Notes under the pieces: generated by a model
Told to the model about the DNA's origin: nothing
Database searches by the model: none
What the model saw: the letters and a program-made list of their open reading frames with translations, nothing else
Shown here: piece after piece, positions 43,290 through 56,054 of the stretch
How the letters are laid out: each line of letters starts with the position of its first letter
Numbering within the stretch: position 1 is the stretch's first letter
Position numbers and translations under genes: made by a program
NCBI RefSeq assembly: GCF_043641665.1
Contig: NC_092190.1
Location: 25,312,010 to 25,376,009 of the forward strand
Length of the DNA stretch: 64,000 nt
Source of the DNA: Enoplosus armatus
Taxonomy: Eukaryota; Chordata; Actinopteri; Centrarchiformes; Enoplosidae
Direction: 5' to 3'

Positions 43290-43935
43290 CCATCTGTTTG
43301 CTTTCATGTCCCATTAATGCATGTTGCTAACTTTGTATCTTCTCCGGAGTTTCTTTGTGCTTTCTCGTCTTAATGCTTCCTGTTGTTACAGCTGTATGTG
43401 TTTCCCTGTACTGCTTGTTTTCCTCTTCTGCCTTGTCTTGCTCTGCCCAGGTGTTCATCCCAATGAGGTGCACCTGGCCTGGGCATGAATTAGCCTTACC
43501 AGCATTGGGAGAGAGGCTTCTGGCATGGGGACTGCTGGTTTTATTGCTTCTCAGCCTGGGATTTTTGTGTAGTTTATGTTTTGACTTTGTGCCTTTTTGG
43601 CTGTCTTCATTTGGGCGTTCGTCTTTAAGTAATAAATTCCATGGCTTTGGTTGTTATAAAGGTGTTGCACTGTGGTTAATTGGGTTGTTGGTGGAGTTTT
43701 TTTATTAGTCCCATAGGGCCGCCAAAGGGTGGGAGGTAATGGTCGCGGTACGCCTGGCTGTGGTTTGCAGACTTCCATGGATCATTGTTGTGAACCGCTT
43801 GTCCCCCACTGCTCTTAGTATTATTATTATTGTTATTGGTATTATCTTTTTTATTTTTAGTCAAATTTCTTATTATTATTATAGTTGTTGTTATTTCTGT
43901 TGTTGCTGTGCATCTCTCTCTGTCTGTCTCTCTGT
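43290..43935 (+). mobile_element. L2-like LINE 3' UTR remnant split by an insertion
   Basis: 43310-43386 (AATGCATGTTGCTAACTTTG, CTCCGGAGTTTCTTTGTGCT) and 43735-43935 (GTCGCGGTACGCCTGG, then TATTATTATTG and CTGTCTGTCTCTC) align with the 3' UTR of copy D (25940-26300). The 350 bases between are absent from copy D and contain AATAAATTCC, so they may be a later insertion; its class is unclear. Confidence 0.5.
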
Positions 43936-44095
43936 TTTAGAACCTTCAACCTCCCCAATGACCACAAGGAACAAGGACCACTAAAACCACCCATAGGTCC
44001 ACTAAAACCACATATTGGACCACTAGAACCATCTTCAGGAGCCCCAGAACCTCTTCAAAACCACTAGAACCTCCTAAAGGACCACCAAGGATTCC
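43936..44095. repeat. AGAACCTCC minisatellite, third block
   Basis: Units such as GGACCACTAGAACCATC and CACTAGAACCTCCTAAAGGA. Confidence 0.75.
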
Positions 44096-45640
44096 CTTCA
44101 CTACTTCACCTGACCTCACCTATTCAGTCCATCAACATGACAAACTGCAGACTTCCACATGATGGTTGACCTGTCATCACATGGCCAAATCCAGCAAACA
44201 GTTGGACTGTCCAATTAGAGGACACCACCTGCAGCACATTGTTCACACTTACAACAAACAGGAGATCAGTGATATCCAGAGGTTAAAAAGGTGTAAAGTG
44301 TCGCTGAACGGAACAGTTTTCATCCAATAAACAAATATCATCAACACATGTTAATTAGCTTGGCTGTGAAATCACTGGTGTATCTCGCTGTCAATCAACT
44401 TATCAATATCTCTGATCTTTCTGAGCAAGATAAACCATCATGATTAGTTTGAACTCCTCCTCCTTATGTGTTGTCATGGTGATGATGGTGGTGAACAACA
44501 TCTGAGCATCATAGTTCGGTTGTGTCTTAGGCTCCATTTCCACCACAAGTCCTCTCAGGAGTCTCGGATCAGATAAAGAGAAAGACTCTGACATTGACAC
44601 TCAGTCACATATCTGCGTTTCTGTTGGTCACACATCTGATTACTTTGTTTTCTGGGCTACATGTAAATCAGGGTCGGGCCTCCTTCGGTCCAGAAGGACG
44701 TGCTGATGCAGCTGAAACTGCTAAGTTACAAAAACACCAGAAGAAGAAGAAGAACTTCTGACCTTCAGCAGTTTACAACAATAACAGTTTAGCGAGTGTT
44801 AGCTAACAGACAGACAGACATATAGGGAGAGAGAGACAGACTCAGACTGTTAATAACCCATAATAGACACTCCTCGTGTAGTAAACTGTCCATTGTCACC
44901 TTTCACCTTTTTGTTTTTATTATTTCCATCGCAAGGGAGGGAGGGTGGCTGGGTGGGTGGGAAAAGAGTATTTCTTTTTGTTTCCTTTGTGTGTGTGTGT
45001 GTGTGTGTGTGTGTTTATCCATATTGGACACTATCTGTTGTATTCTATTGAAAAACAAATAAATCCTCAAAATGTTAAACACGTCCAGATGTGACGGCTT
45101 TCATGTGACGTAGAAGTTATCTCAGGGCACTTTTTAATACTCTTTATAATATTAACTGTCAACAACAAGACAATTCAAACAATTGCTAACAATATGAAAA
45201 GACGTATAAACAGGATTTAAAAAAAGTAAATGATGATGATGATGATGATTAGATGAGGACACAGTGATGTTATAACTCCACCAGAGGGCGCCATGACATC
45301 ACACCTCCTCCAGGAGTCATCAGCTGATAAATGTCTGAACTCTGAGCTTCATTTTGATGATAGATAATAAATATTCAGATCAGCGGTCAGTTTTTTTTTC
45401 AGATGAGGAGGACAACGTGCTTTGAAGGACAGGATGACATGAAACAAACACGATATAAAAATAGTTCAATAAAAGCTTAATACACTGAAATTAAACAATA
45501 AACAATGAAATAAAATCAATTAAAACAAGAAGAGACAGAGGTTTTAGAAGCAAAAAACATTCAGTCATGAAGTTTGTGATGATTTGATGAAGATTTAAAC
45601 ACAAAATGTATGAAATGCAATGTAGCATGTAAACAAGATG
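44096..45640. other. Intergenic with simple repeats
   Basis: A (GT)n tract lies at 44989-45014 and a (GAT)n tract at 45233-45250. No gene was recognised. Confidence 0.5.
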
Positions 45641-46003
45641 CATAAATACAAAGATATACATATATAACTACACACAAATACAGACATCAAATATATAACT
45701 ACACATAAATACAAAGATACACATACATAACTACACATAAATACAGAGATACACATATATAACTACATGTAAATACAAAGATACACATATATAACTACAC
45801 ATAAATACAAAGATACACATATAACTTCACATAAATACAAAGAGACACATATATAACTACACATAAATACAGAGATACACATATATAACTGTACGTAAAT
45901 ACAAAGATACACATGTATAACTACACATAAATACAAAGATACACATATACTGTATAACTACACAAATATAGAGATACACATATATAACTACACATAAATA
46001 CAA
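45641..46003. repeat. AT-rich minisatellite, unit about 32 bp
   Basis: About ten units of ATACACATATATAACTACAC followed by ATAAATACAAAG. It stops exactly at the start of the solo LTR. Confidence 0.9.
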
Positions 46004-46332
46004 TGTCACAGCCCGGCTCCTAGGCTGAGACCAGGAAGGGAGACTAAACAGGTTTTTAAACAATGAACAGGTGTGTTTATTTACAACGTGCTAACAAAAC
46101 AGAAGAAGATGTGAAAAACAGAAATAACAACGCAAAAAGACCGCCACGCCCCCGATGGTAGAGAGAGAAATCCGTGGGGAAGTGATGCCGTTTATATAAC
46201 CGCACCACACCAGGCCCACGTATGGTACATGAAGGAAATGATGACCCTCCGCCCTGACCTGGATCCTGCAAAACAAAACAAAAAACCAACAGAAGACAGA
46301 AGGACACCTAGTGGAGTGGAGGAGTCGTCACA
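46004..46332 (-). mobile_element. Probable solo LTR
   Basis: 329 bases. On the minus strand it starts TGTGACGACTCC and ends GAGCCGGGCTGTGACA (TG...CA, 7-base inverted ends). Inside are GGTTATATAAACGG (TATA box) and TTGTAAATAAACACACC (AATAAA signal), in the order expected for U3-R-U5. The flanks ACAA and ACAC make only an imperfect target duplication. It could also be a MITE, but the promoter/polyA layout favours an LTR. Confidence 0.65.
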
Positions 46333-47116
46333 ACACTCATGACAAGTGATGATGATTTTAAATCTACAAACATGTTCTATCAGTTTTGTAACCTGTTTTT
46401 CCGGAAACAGACAAATGAAAACCTGAACACATTTCGTGTTTCTGCTGTAAAATAAATCTGCAGTCTGCAGAGTAAATGTTTGATCATGTTGGAAGCTGCA
46501 GGAGATGGGCGAGGCTCAATCGTCATCAATATGTGAATAAATCAATAATCAGAAAGACTCTTAAATGACTGATGTGTCGTTGTTATTCCTGTCTATGAGA
46601 CACCGTGAGGACATATGTGTACAGGTGTATGGTACTAGCATCACCATGGGAACAACTTTGTGTCTGTATTGATGAACATGAACATTTTATTTGTTTTTGT
46701 CATTCAACTATAAATGCTAATAATTGATTTCTATGTTTTCACAACTTGTTGTGAAGTTTCTTTGTTTTTACACGAAATGAATGTGTGCAATTAATCAAAA
46801 TAGCAAAATAAAAGCCTCAACATGATCAGAGAAAAAACTGCCTCCCATTGGTTCCCATAATGCACTGTGTCATAACGTTGGCAGCATTAGACGACTGTTT
46901 GCTAAAAGCCTTCAGACTGTTGTATTCATCTGACCTCAGATCAGTGTGAGATCACACTGAGCAAGAAACACTCAAGAACACACATTTCCTGTTAACACAC
47001 ACACCCACACACTCACACACACCACTCATGTCCAGACTTTATCACCAGAGGCAAATATACACAAATAAGAGCCAGGCTTTTATTTTTAAAGGACAGAAAA
47101 AGATGGGCTTTTATTT
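46333..47116. other. Intergenic, nothing recognised
   Basis: No open frame with family features; a short CACACA-rich stretch lies near 46998-47024. Confidence 0.4.
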
Positions 47117-47326
47117 TTAACCTCCTAAGACCTGGCATCCACATGCGTGGACATCACATTTTGGGTTATACCATAATAATTCTGCTTATATGGAAATTCA
47201 AAATTGTCCCTGTATGCGGAACCACATCATGTCAAAAGATGATGCTTAGTTTTTATACTTATCAGGTCCCAATAAGCCCAAATAGCAAAGAGAAATTAAG
47301 ATAGAGTTTGGGTCTTAGGAGGTTAA
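47117..47326. mobile_element. piggyBac-type MITE with TTAA target sites
   Basis: 210 bases bounded by TTAACCTCCTAAGACC (47117-47132) and GGTCTTAGGAGGTTAA (47311-47326), perfect 16-base inverted ends including the TTAA target. There is no internal coding capacity. TTAA duplication is the hallmark of piggyBac-family insertion. Confidence 0.85.
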
Positions 47327-48645
47327 AGGAAACAGAACCACTACATCACATCATGATTCTTCACTCTTCATTCTTGTGGTTTATTGGACAGAAAATCAGT
47401 TAATAATTAATCAATAAGAACATATTTTGGGTTACCAGGTTGTAAAAAATCTCATTTAATTTATTAACAACATCTTCAGAACTGATGAATAAACACCTTT
47501 TTCCACTTCAGCTGTAATGGATTATTAGAAAGTGAGAAAGTTTTTAATAATGACCAACATTTCAAACTAAACAAATTAACACCAACCTGCCAACTTTTAA
47601 CTGATGATAAGCATTAGTAAATAATTAAGTTGGAATTTATAATCCCTTAATAAAGGGTGCTTTATTGGAAAGATTTCATCGTCTCATTAAAGAGTTAATA
47701 ATACTTCTTAATATTAATGTTTCTGTCCTGTTGGACCAGAATCTGGTCTCAGTTGGTGTCCAGTCCGTCCAGCAATTGGGGGACTTCCTGAGCTTTCATC
47801 CAGCTAAAAGGTGCTGTTGCTAAGTGACGGTGGTGCAGCTCTGGAAGCGTCTCCTCCCTGCCGGCCGCCCGGCTCTGTAGCCAACATTAAAACCAAACGC
47901 ACCCGAGGGCTCTGCAAACACTTGGATCAGCGTTTCCTGCTCCTGTGTCCAGACACCGAGGGGGACCTTTAGTCAGCTTTCAGCTGAGAACACTGTCCTC
48001 CTCGTGTCGACCTGCTCTGACAGAGTTGCAGCTTTGTTTTCAGTGAGTCAGGAGGAAGAAAACTGACCTGGTGTCTGTTTAACAGAGCTGGCATTGAGCA
48101 GACATCATGTGGGGTTTTTATCCACAGAGGATGACTTCCAGGCTTCCAGTCACAGTGTGTAAACTAAGAGTCCACACTGAGACGACACAAACAGCCTCTT
48201 TAAACGTCCATCTGCCTCCACCTCTTTGTTTCAACATGACAAACTGGGACTTTATGCTTTTATGTTCCTGTCTGACCCACTGATGCTGCTTTTCTGTTGG
48301 TTTTTCAGTTGTTGGATCAAATAAAACCCTGAACATAAAGAAGGTGTCAGGACTGTTAACCAGCCGGCAGTATGAGAATTATTAATGGGATGTCCACAGG
48401 GACCAGAACCGGCAGTCTAAAACTAGAGAAATGATGGTTTAAATCAGGAACTGATCAAAGAAGAAAAAGTAAGTAATTAAGTAAAAAAACTGTTTAAATG
48501 TTATACAGTTGATCATAATTATGTTCATAGATCTATGTGATACTGCATGTTAACTGTAGTTTGATTGTGCATCTGTGCTGCTACGTCAGCTGTGTTCCTC
48601 CTAAGGAAGACAATAAAGTCCAATCTAATCTAAAAGTAAAAACCG
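47327..48645. other. Intergenic; GC-rich patch without a recognised exon
   Basis: About 47840-47960 is GC-rich (CCGGCCGCCCGGC), but no splice-linked open frame was found. Confidence 0.4.
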
Positions 48646-48774
48646 GCTGGGGTGCGTGCTCATGGTGGGAACTGTTGGGTCTCTGTAATAACATTATAAA
48701 GAGTTGGTCTAGACCTGCTCTATTTGTAACGTGTCATGAATATAAATAAAATTGAATTTGAATTTGAATTTGAA
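48646..48774 (+). mobile_element. L2-like LINE 3' tail fragment
   Basis: Matches the end of copy D (GGTGGGAACTGTTGGGTCTC to ATAAATAAAATTGAATT with GAATTT repeats). About 25 bases around the ACTTTTGTTGTGA segment are missing. Confidence 0.85.
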
Positions 48775-48859
48775 AAGGGGACAAGTACAGAACTAGAAAA
48801 GGAGTCTGTGGTTTGAATATATCAAAAAGGATCCGAGAATCATTCAGTTATTTTATTCA

Positions 48860-49925
48860 GTTATTTTATTCGAGTTGGAAAACAAAAACACATAAAAACA
48901 GACCAGAATTTTGGTGTTTTATTTTTTGTAAGCGTCAAAATGAAAGTACTTTGTGTTTGACTTTGTCCAATAAGCAAACCAAACACAGAACAAACAATAT
49001 CTATGAAACAATATATAATAGCATAAACAGTAGTAAAAAAAGATAAAAGAGAAGAAAGAAAAATGCAGATAACAAATCTAGAATAAGTAAATATGTACAA
49101 CCAACACAAGCATGTTCAAGAAGAAATAAGGTTTTTAACTGTGACCTGAAAGCTGGCACTATCATATTCAATGACTTCCATAACTGTTTCCTCTGATTGA
49201 TGTCTTGATGTACAACAACAAGGTGAATACAAGTTGAATATGAGTGAATGTCTGATGACAAAATATATAAAACATGAAAATTATCTGGAAGTTCTTGCTT
49301 GTAATTCATGTATTTACACATAAACAAGCATGTTTTTCACTGAAAAACGGCAGTGAATATTTTCTGAAATGAGGTGCAGATGGAAATCATTCTCAAAAAC
49401 TTCTACTGAAGTAAAAGTCATTTGGTCAGAGATGATGAATATGTAGCAGCAGTGGTTGATAATAAAAACAGTTAAACCAAAAACAATATAACATGTTATC
49501 TCAGTATAACAAGCGTCTTTATGGACCTCTTGCAAACATGTTCAATATGGTTTCACCAATTCAATCTTTCATAATTACTAAGAACTGTATATGACGATGG
49601 AGTAAGATTTATTTTTGTTGCAAAAGAGCATGATATTAAATTTACTAATATTAAGAGTTAACTCATTTATCATTTACACACTCAATGGGTTCTGAAGTCA
49701 TTATGTGAGGCTATGAGATTGGTATCATCTGCAAATAATATAGGAGAAGGTTTTGTCTATCAAAAATAATAAAGGACCATGGATAGAACCCTGGGGTACC
49801 CCAAGAAGTACTTTCTTAGATATGCAACCATGAATGAAAACTCTTGTTCTCTATCATTTAAATAGTTAATAAGCCACTTGAAATTTAAATTAAGGCACAG
49901 TAAGTAATTTGAAAAAAGAATTGTA
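48860..49925 (-). mobile_element. LINE (Rex1/CR1-like) RT C-terminal part, decayed
   Basis: On the minus strand from 49925: LLGVPQGSIHGPLLFLI (RT motif), then a degraded ADDT region, then the C-terminus YKQELPDNFHVLYILSSDIH, SYSTCIHLVVVHQDINQRKQ and LWKSLNMIVPAFRSQLKTLF followed by LLEHA. The N-x-x-R-x-x-LWNSL pattern is typical of the C-terminus of fish Rex1/CR1-type LINEs. Multiple stops; inactive. Confidence 0.7.
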
Positions 49926-50052
49926 GGAAAAGTGAATAACAGATAAAAACCTTCAGGTTCATCAGAGGGGACAGACAGACTGTAAACTGAATGTGGATGT
50001 GATCAACTGCTTTATTAGGCTCATATAAAAAAAATGGTAATGGTCTCACTCA

Positions 50053-50972
50053 ACCTTAAAGAGGAGGTATTCTGCTCATGTCCAGCTCTATATCTATATT
50101 CAGGGACTCCACTAGAGCAGCTTGGCATGATTTACAGATCTAATAAGTCCTTCTTCATCTTATTGTGGCCCTTCATGCGGCCCTTCAGTTCACCCTCTGT
50201 CTGACACAAGCCGTCTGAGCTCCTGTCTCTTCAAGGCCCACCTCCCTAAAAGCCCACTTTCTTCTGATTGGCCGGCTCCCTGCAGCCCACGAGGACCAGG
50301 GAGATGCCTCTGAGCCCTGAGCACAGCACACCGCTTCATACTGAGCCGCTGTGGTCGACTGCAGGACAGCAACAGTAACTTAGCTTGGAACATAGAGACA
50401 TGGGGACTGAATGTGATGAACTTCCTTGTTTGTCAGACCACAAATGAGACAAGAAGTAGGTTGGAAAAAACGATAGATGCTGCTGGAGCTGAGTGTTTCT
50501 GGGGACTGGGCCTCACTGATTACTGTACAAAAACACAACTTTATTCACTGACTGTGAAACTCCATCATTTGATGGAGAAAATGTTTTCTGGTTTTCCCTC
50601 TGATGTCCTCTGGCTGCTCTGCCTCAACTCTCTGTAATTTACAGAAAGCTTTAGAAAGTAACTGCTAACTGCAGCTGCCGTTAGCTCAGTTCGCTTTTTT
50701 TCTTTCTCCTTCTTCTTGGTGGGCGTGCTGTCACTGCTGTGCCCTGAGCAGATGACCATCCCTGAGGCTTATTACGTAATACATCTCACGGAAGTGAGAC
50801 ACGACAAGCGAAGGGAGCGTTCAGAGCAGACTGAAGCTTTCGGCTCACAGGGATTACTTTTACATACGTTTTCCTCATTATTTGGCAACTTTGGTAAACG
50901 TTTAATAGGAATATCGAACATTGTAACACAATGTATATGACAGAGAATAAGGGAAAGCATAATCGGTCACAC
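50053..50972. mobile_element. Non-autonomous DNA-transposon-like repeat
   Basis: It begins TTAAAGAGGAGGTATTCTGC and ends GAAAGCATAATCGGTCAC, degenerate inverted ends of a high-copy fish repeat, as far as I recognise it. The body includes CTCATTATTTGGCAACTTTG and AATAGGAATATCGAACATTG, typical of its 3' half. No transposase frame is present. Class (hAT-like) is uncertain. Confidence 0.45.
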
Positions 50973-50977
50973 ACAGC

Positions 50978-51112
50978 TTTCACACAGCTGCCATTAGGGT
51001 TCAGTGTCTTGCTCAAGGACACTTTGACATGACAGGGGAGTCTGGGATCAAAACCTCAACCCACTCTACCGCCCGTGAGACAGCATGAACCACTGCACCA
51101 CCATGCCAAGTT
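50978..51112 (-). mobile_element. tRNA-like SINE head fragment
   Basis: Reverse complement of the first half of the family at 30070-30312: GGCATGGTGGTGCAGTGGTT head, then TTTTGATCCCAGACTCC in the B-box position and GTCCTTGAGCAAGACACTGA. Confidence 0.75.
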
Positions 51113-53722
51113 ACCTAAAGATAAAAATGTGTAAGTTTTTCATGAATTAAACCCAACAGATGAAACATTTTGTTTTCACTGATATTTAGTCAGTTATCCT
51201 GTCTGACAGTGCAGATCTAACGTGTAGCTTTATGAAGAGCAGATAATTTCTCTTGTTCTTCAGTCTTTGATTTGACACTCATGTCATTCAACAACATGGC
51301 ACGTCACAGTTCTGTCTCAGAACTGCAGGACTGAGTTTTGTTTAAAGGGTTAGCTTTAGGACCTCTAAATTATTCTTGAGCGCCTCCTTGTGGACATATA
51401 AAATAGCCTGTTTCACTAGGTTCATTTCTGTGGCGTTTAGGGGCTCTTTTTATTAAATAGGAGATCTTAAGTTTGATCTCATCCTCACCTTCAACAACAA
51501 ACTAGAATTTAAAATAAAGAGAAAGTGCAGGTAGTTCTGACTGAAAAGGTCTGAAAAGATGAAAAAGAAATAAAAGTAATGAGTATTTGACTGTTTTCAG
51601 TGAGAAGATGTTTCAAGGTCGACCTTTGTCTCCGAGTGGAGGTGTTGATAAGCTGCTGGACGCTGAAATCACAGACAGACATTATCGATGACCTCCTGAC
51701 CTCTGACTTGCAGCCTTCACATTAACTTTCCTCCTGATGTGGATCTGGTCTCATTACTGCTGAATGAGCTGCGCTCCACACTGAGCTCATTATGTTGCCA
51801 TTGTGGTTTCATCCAATCAGAGACGGATCTGCTGTCAGTGTTTGGGTGGATAATGAAGACACAGAAACAGTTACAGATTACAACTGCAGGCGGAAGAGAA
51901 AAGGGTGATTTAAGTTTCTTTACAATTCTGCGTTAAATCTGAAACAACACACACTTGGACTTTTGTCACAGCAGGTAAAGGCATAAAACACTACTGGCTC
52001 CATTTGTTCATTCAGTGTTAAAGATAAAATCCGAATACCATTTTTTTCAGTCAAGATGTGCAATTGTCTACAATTGAGTTTTACCTGAGACGTTTTGGCA
52101 GCGCTGTATGCTGACACCACTCAGCTGAAGTCAGGTCTGTCTGGTCTGTGGAAACACTTCAAACATGATGTTGACAACAGCAACTGAATGTGATGATTAG
52201 AGACAAAACCAGACTGGGAGGAGAGTCCTCCTCCCGACAGCGTTCAGGCAGCCTCTCACTGCAGATTCAGACCAAAGTAATAACTGATGCTACAGGAGAG
52301 TTTATCTGTGCAGATATGTGACATACTCTCTTCATAGAGAATACAGAGTTTAAACATCCTGTCCTGTGATGCGTTTACTTGCTTCATGTTAGTGTCCTGT
52401 GAAGCTTGTGAAGCTCATGTTGCAGATACCACGACACAGACCAGAGGTTGAACAAAACGTATTTAAACTAAAAGGTCATCAAATTAAATCGTCCATGAAA
52501 AGAGTTTTTGTCTGGGGACAGAAACAGCCCTGACCTGAATCGGTTTCCACTGTTTCCACCTGCTGGGCCTCGTCTCTCTACATGCTGCAGAGCTGCAAGG
52601 CCTCTGACATCTGACGCTCAGTGATAAAGGCCAGAAAATTAACTCCCTGTAGGCCTCAAATACATCAAAGAGAAGCTGGAATCATATTAAACCCTGCCCA
52701 CAGCCTCAGAAACACTCAGAAACACCATAAACATGCCTTTTGTTTGACATTGAAATTACTTGAATGGCTGAAGTGGAGTCCAACGCCGACTCTCCAAAAT
52801 AAGCTTCATCAGAGGGCAAGCGGCGAGCTGAGAGGGATAACGGCTGAAAAAAGGCTCTGATGTGACTCAATTCATCGACGTCAGGATGAGCTGCAGAGTT
52901 GAGACGCCACAAAGACTTCGACTGAGCCGAGTCCCTGAAGACAATTTGTTGGCAGAGATGATGAATGTCCCACGATGCACCATTATTTGTGACCACCACG
53001 TCGACTTCACAGAGCCGCCGAGCTGCGACACAGAAACACATCCAGATGATAAAAACATGCTCTGCAGAGGGATTAACAAGCTCAAACCATCCCGACGCTC
53101 AGCGGACGAATCTGCAAGATGAACAACGGACAAAAGACCAAAATGTCCTCTGAAGACAACCACTGCGTGAGTGTGACATTGTGAATCGTCTAATTAGAGA
53201 AAGAATAATTCAGAATCTTTGATCTGAATGGTGAATATCATCTTGAATGAGTGCTCAACAAACTGAAGTCCGAACAGGATTCATAAGTCTGACGTTATGG
53301 AAAAGTGTTTCTCCTGAATCTAAGAATTCAATTATTGAGAGCAACTACAAAAGAAGATGTAAACATCAAGATGAAGGAAGTCCAATTTAAGATTCATACA
53401 GAATCAGAATCAGTTCATGAGTACAACATGAGTTGGTTCAGATGTCAGAACAGCAAAGTAAAGAAATAATAAGCAGTAAAATAGAAAAATAAGATTGCAG
53501 AGATGAAGAAGAGAGATAACGGCGCAGTAAAACAATTGTAAATACTTATACAACACATACATTATTACACTACAATATACAAATACACAAAAGCAACATA
53601 TGCAACTAAGTTTACAGAGGAAGTAAGATTCAGTGGGTCACATGAACAACGTGATACCAGAAATATTGTCAGATAAGTTCAGAGCAATCAGCGGTTAATA
53701 AATACTTTATATTAAGTGTTTA
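51113..53722. other. Intergenic, nothing firmly recognised
   Basis: At 52700-53160 several frames on both strands stay open for 80-110 codons, but none shows a motif, splice signals or a family likeness. Confidence 0.4.
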
Positions 53723-53818
53723 CATTTTATTTATATAGCCCCAAATCACAACAAAAGTTATCTCATGACACTTTACTTATAGAGCAGGTCTAGACCGATT
53801 ATTTATAATATTATATAA
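53723..53818 (-). mobile_element. L2-like LINE 3' tail fragment
   Basis: The reverse complement matches the copy D end: GGGGCTATATAAATAAAAT, GAGATAACTTTTGTTGTGA, CCTGCTCTATAAGTAAAGTG. Confidence 0.85.
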
Positions 53819-56054
53819 TAAGGTCCTTATAAGTCCTTATTAGATGCTTTTAACATTATTATGTCTTAATAAGACTATAAAGTGTTTATAATAGCACCAT
53901 AAACATGCTTATTGTTAGATTATAGACACTTATAAGCTCTGAAACTTGTTAACAATTTATAGGCTGCTTAAGAATGTTAATGAATGTTACGCAAGTTTTA
54001 AAACCATTAAAAACGGATTTATTGAGTCTTACTAATGTACCTATTCTGTCATTGTTAAACCTTAATTAAGCTTTTTTTTTATTTACTAAGGTTAAAAAAC
54101 AATGTTTTGTAATTTTTGGTTTTTGTTGTATTTTTCACAAATTTTGTGATGTCACATATGTGTTTTAATGTTTGTAGTATTTTCAGACATTTGGGGCAAT
54201 TTGGGGTTCAGTGGATTTTTTTTGGAGGTGTCAGCTGGTGTTACTTGTGTTTGTGAAAATAAAGTGTGAGGTCGTTTTGGCAGTTCTGACCTCATCATGA
54301 CCTCAGTGAGGTCACTGTGTACTGACATCATCAGTAAACAGAGCGAGGTGCATCTGTCAGTTATATTCAGTTATTGAGTCACATTTAGAAGAATGACCCT
54401 TTAAATTATCCATCAACTTTTATAACATGAGTCAGATGAGTTACAGGACAATGTTACCATGGTAACAAGGTCAGATTAAATAAAGTTTCTCTGGTCTTTG
54501 TACATTTCACATGTAAACAATATTTCACATGTGAGAACACGAATGTCACACATGCACAGTATTATATGTGTATATGTAGTGTTGTTTGTGTTTTCTGTTG
54601 GTTGAAATAATTTTAGTTAAATCAGGTTTACTCAGAAATGACTTGATGAATGATGAGATCAGATCAGATCCAGAAGATGTTCAGATGAAAATAAACTTTA
54701 TGAAAAATATTACATCGTAGTAAAAGTGTAACTCTGGGCTGGTTTGTTCCACCGAGGGACTGAGTTGCGTTGCCTTCATTATCAACAAACATAATCCGCT
54801 TTTATTGTCACAGAACAGAACAGAACATGAAGGTCTCTGAAGCTGTATGTGAGCAGTGAGCTCAGACTGTGGGTGGATGTGAGGGTGGAGTTGCAGCTGA
54901 AGGTGTGGCTCTGGATGAACATCATGACTCAGGATGAGGTTATAGGTAGATTCTCAGCTGACGTCATCACTTTACGTTCAGACCTTCAGAAACATAGTTG
55001 GTCATCCAGGTTCACACGTGAAGCAGCTCCTAAAGCGTCATGGAGTGTTCTTGTCTGAATGTGGACTTGACTTGATATTATTTTATCGACTCTAATCAGT
55101 TTCAGCTTTCAACATTTGCAAGGGACTTAAGTTTAAAATAAGTAAAAACTGATCTGTGATCAGTTTCAGTAGATGAAAATGAACTGTGAAGTGTCAATTC
55201 AATATATAAATATTAAATATGTATCTGACACGGATAATGTGTCATGTGTCATTTTTCACATTTATGCTCTGAAAACTTTGAATGGAGTTATAATATGTCA
55301 TACAAATAATTAATATTTGTGGAGAACCCAAGGAGTAACGTTTTTCTTTGAACATTTTAGTGTTGGTCTGATTTGGTTTGGGACACAAAAATTGTTAGTT
55401 GTAGTTTTAGTTTTGATCAGAAATCCACTGATATTTGAAATATGAATCATGTCAGAATAGCATTAGGTCCAGTTGGCTTTACCAGTGTAGGTTCACAGTC
55501 TTGCAGGGTTTTTTCTGAAATGGGTCTTTGGGGGGTGACTACGCACGACAGTAAGCATGATGACTGCATGCAGTATGAGTCTGTGTTGCCTTATTTGACA
55601 GTAATCGATCTTTTATTTACTTTATTTAGGAATATAGCCAATGGTTGGCTATTCTAATAAACATTCACCTTCCTCCCTCATCTTCCTCTCCTTGTCTTTA
55701 GAAAGTAGGCTGCAATTGTGCCTGCTCTCTTCATGATCAAGCTCAAAACAAAACGACGGTGATGGCTGACGGTGGCCAGTATGAAAAAATGTACACATCG
55801 CTCATGTTCCAATAAAAGATGTATACATATACTCACTAATACATAGAAAAAACCCTGTTCAGCAAGCTACATGGAGATGCCGGAGGAGGAGCTCAAAGAG
55901 CTGGACAGTACAGCCTGACTCTGGACAGTAAAACTGAGATCCCATTCACATTGAAGTTCATACAGCTTATCCAGCCTGGAAGTCAATGAAACTGGGATCC
56001 ACTTGATCTTCACCATCACCTTCTTAGCACAGCAGAAGTCTTCTCTTGCAAATG
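53819..56054. other. Intergenic, nothing recognised
   Basis: 53830-54060 is rich in TTATAAG, TTAATAA and AATGTTA text and may be a decayed MITE. No gene was found. Confidence 0.4.

Noticed and set aside
43355..43708. 117-codon hydrophobic frame read as a membrane protein
   Set aside because: It lies in a T-rich insertion within a LINE 3' UTR remnant; hydrophobicity comes from T-rich DNA.
52706..53163. Overlapping 80-110 codon frames on both strands
   Set aside because: No motif, no splice signals, and mutually exclusive frames of similar quality; most likely chance openness of GC-richer DNA.
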